DNA from: Lingula anatina
Lineage: Eukaryota; Brachiopoda; Lingulata; Lingulida; Lingulidae
Assembly (NCBI RefSeq): GCF_001039355.2
Contig: NW_019775582.1
Coordinates: 232,063-296,062, forward strand
Length of the DNA stretch: 64,000 bases
Direction: 5' to 3'
Shown: positions 60,401-64,000 of the stretch, in pieces
How the letters are laid out: every line of letters begins with the position of its first letter
Numbering within the stretch: the first letter of the stretch is position 1
Program-made: the position numbers and the translations under genes
The notes under the pieces: model-generated
The model's database searches: none
What the model was told of the DNA's origin: nothing
What the model saw: only the letters and a program-made list of their open reading frames with translations

Positions 60401-63400
60401 TTCAATATGTGATTTTAGATATTTAATTAGGCAGTTATGCTAAATACCTTCTTCTGCAGACTGTGTGAAATTGGTCAAAATGCTGGACAATGCCTCCAAG
60501 CAACCTGTCATCACTGGGATCTCAGGCTTGCCTGTCTTTTTGTTCATCTAAAAAAACATACTCGGTATTACATACATTGTACCCAATCATGTGATGAACA
60601 AGTTTTAATTATAGGGAATGAAAAGCCAGACATATGGATATACATTCCTGATTAATATTCATTTTCCAATTTATTTCAGTCCCTACTGCATATTTCAAAG
60701 TTACTGTGCATGCTTAAGTATTTTGAAAAATTTTTAAATTGAACTTTCTAATTTAAGATCAAAATTGCAACTTCAGCCAGAAAATTACTTACTACTTACC
60801 AAATTCATCTATTCTAAAAAAACTTTAGACATAAATATGTGTATCAAGTCCAAGTTTGGAAATGGGGGTAAATGGTCAGTATGTTTAGTCATATCAAGAG
60901 ACAATAAAACAGTGCACAGCTACTAGTACTTGCCTCTGCCTGTAAAGTCCGGACACAGAGATCAGTAAGCCGCTCAGCATAATTCACCATGCCTTCAGGG
61001 TAGACTTCAGCAAATATCCCAAGCAATTTATACAGTTCACGTTTCACTGAAAAATGAAAACTATCATGAACAAATTGAATGAATCATACATAAATCCTTG
61101 AATTTGGGGAAATTAATCCCCAGGAAGAAAATAAATAACTAACTGTAACTGGATTGTTTGGAAAATCTGTCATTGTAGCATCACTGAAGTATGTGTTGCA
61201 ATATATCTCTGAGTTTAGCATTGAAAATTTTAGAAAATAGCTTAGCAGACCTATTTGGCTGTAAAAATATCTGAAATACCTTATCTTCAAACAAATTTAT
61301 GACTGGCAGTGTTCAAGTTTGTTGAAATAGGTTAAATCATCTAGTTATGCAGCTAAAATAAATTTAATCCCAGAGTGAGTGCATGCTTACCTGATGCCTG
61401 GTGTTTTGTTTTTCTGGACAATTCCATAAAGAAAAGCTCTATCATTTCCCTCATATTCAATTCTTCACTCATTTGGGAGCCCTCTGTCAGTTCTAGCAAC
61501 TAATAAAAACATTCTACATAACAATTTTGACATTAAACAAGCAAAAAATAGTAAATCTGGTATTCATTAAGTCATTTAACAAAATCAGGAGTGGATAAAA
61601 CAAAATTCAACAACCAATGGTCAATATCAAGCTAAATACATCACTCTAAATTAACAAAAATATATTCTCATCACAAGTCAAATTTACTTAAGAAACTATT
61701 CATCACTACAACACATAGGTAGTAAAAACCTCCAAGATATATGTTTATTAGCACATTGCTTTCATGCCATACTAACTTTGATCAATACAGGAATGACAAC
61801 TTTCTTGACTGCAGCTTTTTCCTCACGAATAAAGAGGGTTATGCATACATCCTAAAAACAATTTGAAAAGAATTTTAAAATGGGTGTTGATGAAGAAGTA
61901 CATGAAACTGCATGATGCATTTTTCACTTTTTTCTTTAATACTAACCTTTTTATCTTATTTCTACTTATTACTTGAATAATTTTTTCCAAGTGTTTTGGG
62001 GAACTTTATATAATTCTGTTTTCAAGTATTGAAACTACTGAGAAATGAAAACTAGTAGTGAATCAAATACCTTGATGTCTACAGCATAAGGCAGAACCTT
62101 TTTCTCAGCTCTCTCCATAAACAAACACAAGGTTTCAAGAATTGCTGTCTTTGTACTGTCATACTGGAAATTGAAAGTAATTGAAACTGAATTTTAGATA
62201 TTTTTATATAATAAGCACAGATTATGATCTTATATATCTGAGAATTAGAGGTCTGATATAAAATTATTTTGACCGTCGGATCGATGACATCATCTTCAAA
62301 CATACTTTGATACTGACCAAGCATGCAATAGACTTAAACTTTTGGTCCATATATACCATTTTGCAGACCTGAGAAAGGTGATATCTATCTCGACTGCACC
62401 TCGGTCAATGCCATTCTGACCTTAGGTAAAGTCAATAATTATACCACTTTTCATAAGTACAGTACTTCTTCAACAGTATTTGTTCTGGATTTCAGCCAAA
62501 ATATACTCATTGGGCCACATCTTTACACCATTATGTGTAACTGGTTCTTTGTAAGTTTGTGACAGACTTCAACATGGTACTGTACCTCAGCCTGCTTCAC
62601 AACTTTCTTCACAAATGAAACTAGGCCTGTATCCTTGTTGAACAAAAGTGACGAGCAGTAATCTGTAAGAAAAGCCAAAAGTAAAATAAATTAATGAAAA
62701 AAATCATGTTAAATAAAAGAGTTCGGCTCTTCTTTAAATACCATTTTATTTTACAACAGGGGGGTTTGAGACCTTAAAGGTACAATGTAGGAGATGGAAT
62801 TGATCACTGGGAAAGAGGATCTGAGTGTGAGTGTGTATTCACTGAAAAGATGGGGAGGAATATAGTTTATTCACTGGGAAAGATGGAGAGGATCTGGAGT
62901 GTATATTCACTGGGAAAGATATAGAGCTAGTATCTTGGATGCATATTTACTGGGAAAAATGGAGAGGATGTAGAGTGTACATTCACTGGGAAAGATGGAG
63001 AGGGTCTGGGGTGTATATTCATTGAGAAATATGGAGAGGATCTGGGGTGTATTGACTGCCACTGGGGTTATTCACTGTGAGAAAAAATTAGGAGGATCTG
63101 TTTCCACCCACACTGATCTGATGCACTGTGCACCCCACGTAACATTCCGCCAATTTTTAGGTGTACTGGTACAAATGAAAGCATGGGAATATTTTCATGA
63201 TGATCGAAAGTTTAACCTCATGATTTCTTTACTGGCAAAGTATGAAACAGATTTATTACGAATGTCGTATAATCTACACTCAGACTACGTGACTAGTGCA
63301 AGTATAGTTTAGCCTCTAATACGTTTACTAGATAAGGAAGTTCGCTCACCTGTCTCTCTGTCCGACGTTTCCTTCAGACACAGGTTTGCTATATCCCTGA

Positions 63401-63497
63401 CCAGGTCGAATGTTTTCCTCCCTCCGCGTGCATCTTCTTCTTCTCCACCGACGCAGGAATGTAGGGTGCAAAGCAAATCTTGCAAATTACCAGCCAT
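16541..63497 (-). CDS. PRKDC: DNA-dependent protein kinase catalytic subunit, 88 exons found, kinase N-lobe missing
   Basis: Giant PI3K-like Ser/Thr kinase that joins Ku on DNA ends and drives non-homologous end joining. The start codon at 63495-63497 gives MAGNLQDLL; the protein ends in GWEPWV, the conserved FATC terminus. Eighty-two exons (63497 down to 26384) encode about 3620 residues colinear with human DNA-PKcs. Six more (19614 to 16541) encode about 324 residues of kinase C-lobe and FATC. About 165 residues, including the segment that carries the ATP-binding lysine, have no exon between 26384 and 19614. Exon 82 ends in phase 0, while exon 19525-19614 starts with one completing base. 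Joining them directly reads SGIN and then stop, so exons are truly missing from this sequence. Expected full length is about 4110 aa (human 4128). Exon lists are given in the segment entries. Confidence 0.95.
19846..19910 (-). mobile_element. GC-rich element ending in a 28-bp palindrome, copy 2
   Basis: The inverted repeat at 19846-19873 has a perfect 12-bp stem (GTACCACCAGCG) and a TTAG loop. ACATGGTTTCGGTCCCGTCC and CGTTCCGCCGGC follow, then an N at 19911. This is the reverse complement of the copy at 4929-5025 with a few changes. In both copies the assembly breaks inside or next to the GC-rich part. Confidence 0.55.
19911..19911. other. Single N, probable contig join inside the PRKDC gap
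   Basis: It separates the palindromic element from sequence unrelated to PRKDC. It lies between PRKDC exons 26384-26575 and 19525-19614, in the interval where kinase exons are missing. Confidence 0.8.
19912..20189 (-). pseudogene. Unidentified open frame running into the palindromic element
   Basis: A minus-strand frame runs about 92 codons from 20189 to the N at 19911 and is interrupted only by a TAA at 20052-20054. That TAA also sits inside a possible splice donor (AG/GTAATT). The inferred peptide looks like real protein (for example [19 protein letters not shown] before the stop and [17 protein letters not shown] after it), but I do not recognise the family. The frame points straight into the GC-rich palindromic element, so it may be that element's own coding sequence. 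Confidence 0.4.
20546..22334 (-). CDS. Partial von Willebrand factor type D domain gene, four exons
   Basis: Exons 22139-22334, 21686-21825, about 20995-21199 and 20546-20675 have consistent phases. The first opens with [14 protein letters not shown] and [10 protein letters not shown], the start of a VWD domain after its usual GDPH motif. The third holds [20 protein letters not shown], the domain's C-terminal GLCG block, in which the usual CGLCG is SGLCG. The last exon ([17 protein letters not shown]) follows the domain. To stay in frame the third exon must use a GTCATA donor rather than the nearby canonical GTGAGT. Such domains are secreted or extracellular (mucin-, nidogen- or SUSD2-like proteins). 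Neither end of the gene is visible, and it lies within the interval that interrupts PRKDC, on the same strand. Confidence 0.75.
22612..22818 (-). other. Possible exon of unknown protein
   Basis: An open stretch ([19 protein letters not shown] onwards) ends at a good donor (ATG/GTGGGT). I cannot assign it to a family, and its phase does not fit the following VWD exon, which needs a one-base remainder. It may be chance or part of the adjacent mobile-element debris. Confidence 0.25.
22833..22919 (+). pseudogene. THAP-type zinc-finger remnant
   Basis: ATG opens [20 protein letters not shown], the spacing seen at the start of THAP zinc fingers (C-x4-C, then a G-H-x-x-P turn). The frame stops at TGA (22917-22919), where this family usually has a tryptophan codon after a lysine. 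Similar-looking residues continue in the same frame. THAP domains occur in P-element-like transposases and their host derivatives. The decayed state is read from the stop codon; the family call rests on this short stretch only. Confidence 0.45.
23278..23890. repeat. Two-unit tandem repeat, about 299 bp
   Basis: Both units start around TTATTCAGTCCAT (23291 and 23590) and share AATTTCTCAGCCAATGGA, CTTTTTGTAACAGTT and TTTTACTTGA blocks. A weaker partial third unit seems to continue to about 24060. AT-rich and non-coding. Confidence 0.75.
24116..24577 (-). pseudogene. Decayed YqaJ-like (lambda exonuclease fold) nuclease fragment
   Basis: Beyond a splice-acceptor-like CAG at 24578-24580, one frame reads [17 protein letters not shown], the N-terminal signature of YqaJ-type recombinase domains. 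After a stop, the same frame resumes with [18 protein letters not shown] and [14 protein letters not shown], which match the C-terminal part. The middle block that should carry the catalytic acidic residues is absent, and stops break the frame. Such proteins are common as mobile-element-like genes in invertebrates. Assignment is by eye. Confidence 0.55.
24667..25185 (-). pseudogene. Coding-like remnant between the SAP and YqaJ pieces, partly duplicated at the N
   Basis: The minus strand from about 25185 reads [18 protein letters not shown], then after an in-frame [19 protein letters not shown] and [18 protein letters not shown], then a frame change and a possible donor. Position and strand suggest it was the middle part of the gene whose ends are the SAP and YqaJ pieces. 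The 24667-24856 part is a second, slightly different copy of 24860-25049. No family recognised. Confidence 0.35.
24857..24857. other. Single N flanked by duplicate sequence
   Basis: 24667-24856 and 24860-25049 are copies of each other on the two sides of the N, offset 193 bp and differing at about nine positions. This is what two unmerged allelic contig ends would look like. Confidence 0.8.
25405..25502 (-). pseudogene. SAP-domain exon remnant
   Basis: ATG at 25500-25502 opens [20 protein letters not shown], then GAITSG and a stop at 25422-25424. The LTV-x-QLK-x-x-L...GA-x-TSG pattern is that of a SAP DNA-binding helix-extended loop-helix. In intact members the next residues are basic; here a TGA interrupts and the frame runs on to a GT donor near 25402. 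With the downstream YqaJ-like fragment on the same strand it suggests one degraded SAP-YqaJ gene. Confidence 0.5.
25569..25582 (-). promoter_or_regulatory. CTCF-core-like motif upstream of the SAP exon
   Basis: CCGCTAGATGGCGT on the minus strand, 66 bp upstream of the SAP-exon ATG, nearly the same core as at 63593. Confidence 0.35.
25730..25965. repeat. Two-unit tandem repeat, about 108 bp
   Basis: CAAGGTCTTTGCAATAA...AAACTAAGCTTTAGTA...TCTCAATTTTCAG...TGTCTCCTTTGTAT is present twice with a period near 108 bp. Non-coding. Confidence 0.7.
26384..35796 (-). CDS. PRKDC: PRKDC exons 63-82: end of HEAT region and FAT domain
   Basis: FAT-domain helical repeats that clamp the kinase. Exons: 35684-35796, 35129-35260, 34731-34910, 34313-34400, 33614-33737, 33130-33268, 32796-32984, 32423-32551, 31973-32071, 31366-31474, 30910-31021, 30135-30306, 29721-29859, 28960-29156, 28581-28731, 28212-28375, 27604-27726, 27179-27267, 26902-26989, 26384-26575. 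Landmarks are [88 protein letters not shown] and [12 protein letters not shown]. Exon 26384-26575 ends at QYRQKFAK, just before the human FGKEFDKHFG block, whose exon is not in the window. Confidence 0.93.
27855..27950. repeat. Dispersed ~95-bp repeat, copy 1
   Basis: TTATATGAAAATTAACTAGA ... GTGCAAACCCCCACCAAAGC ... CTAATTTAAAAATAAC. It is shared with 29181-29276 in another PRKDC intron. No known family recognised. Confidence 0.7.
29181..29276. repeat. Dispersed ~95-bp repeat, copy 2
   Basis: Same sequence as 27855-27950 with about ten differences, same orientation. The conserved core is GGTGCAAACCCCCACCAAGG. Confidence 0.7.
31849..31941. repeat. (TA)n microsatellite in a PRKDC intron
   Basis: Long TA run with one AAATT break, about 30 bp downstream (on the minus strand) of exon 31973-32071. 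Confidence 0.95.
34089..34148. repeat. (GT)n microsatellite
   Basis: Imperfect GT/GC tract in a PRKDC intron. Confidence 0.9.
35528..35592. repeat. TA-rich perfect-arm inverted repeat
   Basis: TGCTGGAGT followed by (AT)n, a short CATCA centre, (AT)n and ACTCCAGCA. It can fold into a hairpin about 65 nt long, in the intron between exons 62 and 63. Confidence 0.85.
36020..36588 (-). CDS. PRKDC: PRKDC exons 61-62: ABCDE-type autophosphorylation cluster
   Basis: Exons 36423-36588 and 36020-36241. In human DNA-PKcs the T2609 (ABCDE) cluster is a disordered segment whose SQ/TQ sites are phosphorylated to control end processing. Here the two exons carry seven TQ dipeptides: AETQ, GTQ, ATQ and PTQ in the first, LTQ, STQ and ETQ in the second. 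AETQ and RATQ align with the human T2609 and T2638 contexts. The segment ends in a basic stretch ([17 protein letters not shown]) that matches the conserved DFGKKR block. Phosphorylation itself is inferred from the family. Confidence 0.9.
36950..50584 (-). CDS. PRKDC: PRKDC exons 29-60: middle HEAT region
   Basis: Central helical scaffold. Exons: 50387-50584, 50113-50237, 49570-49645, 49072-49256, 48547-48691, 48154-48232, 47728-47850, 47285-47376, 46941-47127, 46670-46771, 46223-46452, 45829-45970, 45259-45351, 44905-44969, 44380-44482, 43939-44066, 43353-43560, 42877-43055, 42606-42774, 42232-42297, 41909-42085, 41632-41685, 41193-41321, 40907-41026, 40477-40616, 40153-40304, 39689-39820, 38990-39223, 38472-38621, 37940-38113, 37581-37670, 36950-37160. 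Anchors include [22 protein letters not shown]-like [54 protein letters not shown] and [16 protein letters not shown]. Exon 41909-42085 encodes [19 protein letters not shown] with nearby SQ dipeptides, at the place of the human S2056 (PQR) autophosphorylation cluster. Confidence 0.92.
45395..45448. repeat. (ATTT)n microsatellite
   Basis: About 13 tetranucleotide units in a PRKDC intron. A similar short tract sits at the very end of the window (63978-64000). Confidence 0.9.
48808..48907. repeat. 25-bp tandem repeat, four units
   Basis: The unit AAGGTAATATGTACATTTTT plus GTGTC is present four times, the last with one change. PRKDC intron between exons 32 and 33. Confidence 0.9.
50946..63497 (-). 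CDS. PRKDC: PRKDC exons 1-28: N-terminal HEAT region
   Basis: Helical-repeat arm that in the human enzyme forms the N-HEAT ring and starts the circular cradle. Exons: 63350-63497, 62586-62662, 62071-62163, 61777-61851, 61391-61499, 60934-61046, 60448-60547, 60164-60309, 59862-59954, 59527-59586, 59197-59292, 58762-58844, 58226-58310, 57786-57954, 57169-57332, 56783-56917, 56089-56222, 55406-55489, 54980-55055, 54521-54634, 54152-54271, 53705-53864, 53469-53578, 52789-52981, 52399-52610, 52126-52233, 51427-51525, 50946-51073. Recognisable blocks are [67 protein letters not shown] and [11 protein letters not shown]. The intron after exon 6 starts with GC instead of GT. Confidence 0.93.
62808..63085. 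repeat. Imperfect ~35-bp minisatellite in PRKDC intron 1
   Basis: Seven or so degenerate units built on ATTCACTGGGAAAGATGGAG and AGGATCTGGAGTGTAT. Confidence 0.85.
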
Positions 63498-64000
63498 TAC
63501 TTCCTACTGTATTATCTTTCACATGTTTGGTCTGTGGGCACGCACCGGCAGGCGGGTTTGTCGACCGATATGTAAACACAGACTAGAATATCCCGCTAGA
63601 GGGCACCTTGATCATATCATACCCAAGCAGTCTGTTCCTTTTTCATGTCTCTCTCACCCAGGGGCTAATTCAAGTTTTAGTATGAAATAAACAAACATAT
63701 CTAGGTTTCCTCATTTTGTCTATATAAAAGAAAGGAAAAGAAACGGAAGAAAGAAAATAAAGGATAGCAAAGTAAAGAAAAGGGCTTAATTCAATTCTGA
63801 TCGACTCTACACATGAAACTGTACTGTACATGACTATAGTAGAGATTGGTACTCAGATTGATCAAATACACATCAAAAAGAGACAAGAAAAGAAAAGCTA
63901 TTGCTAACGGATACTTCACAAAATTGGCCCATATTAACCTCCTCGTGCAATTGTATTCCAGTATATTATCATTATTTTCATTTATTTATTTATTTATTTA
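63498..64000 (-). promoter_or_regulatory. PRKDC 5' flank and likely promoter
   Basis: No gene seen. The first ~100 bp upstream of the start codon are relatively GC-rich and hold a CTCF-core-like CCGCTAGAGGGCAC at 63593-63606. Further out the sequence is AT-rich and ends in ATTT repeats. The transcription start cannot be placed. Confidence 0.5.
63593..63606 (+). promoter_or_regulatory. CTCF-core-like motif upstream of PRKDC
   Basis: CCGCTAGAGGGCAC fits the CCRSYAGRKGGCR-type bilaterian CTCF core. It lies about 96 bp upstream of the start codon. Matched by eye; binding is not shown. Confidence 0.4.

Noticed and set aside
62995-63312. 105-codon plus-strand open frame
   Set aside because: It mostly translates the intron-1 minisatellite antisense to PRKDC, with no similarity or splice context.

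Overview
This is an AT-rich, intron-dense window of animal nuclear DNA. Three conserved genes account for almost all of it. The organism looks like a marine invertebrate. The introns are short, DNA-PKcs is present (it is missing from flies and nematodes), TACATGTA-type words are common, and two near-duplicate stretches next to single Ns differ by about 3-5 %, as alleles of a very polymorphic species would. I lean towards a mollusc or another lophotrochozoan, but the sequence does not prove it.

Layout: (1) 245-12489, minus strand, PARP1: 25 coding exons, 999 codons, all domains and catalytic residues present. The two WGR-domain exons occur twice. (2) 12490-12659, a 170-bp divergent promoter. 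(3) 12660-15378, plus strand, YEATS4/GAS41: 7 exons, 227 codons, the same length as the human protein. (4) 15379-16540, convergent 3' flanks. (5) 16541-63497, minus strand, PRKDC (DNA-PKcs): 88 coding exons found, from the start codon to the FATC terminus. About 165 residues that include the ATP-binding part of the kinase N-lobe are absent. (6) 19846-25600, lying where those PRKDC exons should be: foreign-looking sequence with a palindromic GC-rich element, two single-N joins, part of a von Willebrand D-domain gene, and decayed mobile-element-like coding pieces (THAP-like, YqaJ-like, SAP). (7) 63498-64000, the PRKDC 5' flank.

Functionally, PARP1 and DNA-PKcs are both DNA-break sensors, and YEATS4 is a histone-acyl reader of the TIP60/SRCAP complexes, so the window is a small DNA-damage and chromatin neighbourhood. 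PARP1 and YEATS4 share a promoter. YEATS4 and PRKDC end tail to tail.

I did not find a clearly new molecular system. The observations most worth following are the interrupted PRKDC kinase domain, the WGR exon duplication, the palindromic element found at two of the three N joins, and the three-gene linkage itself. Exon edges were placed by eye from splice signals, reading phase and family similarity, so a few may be off by some bases.
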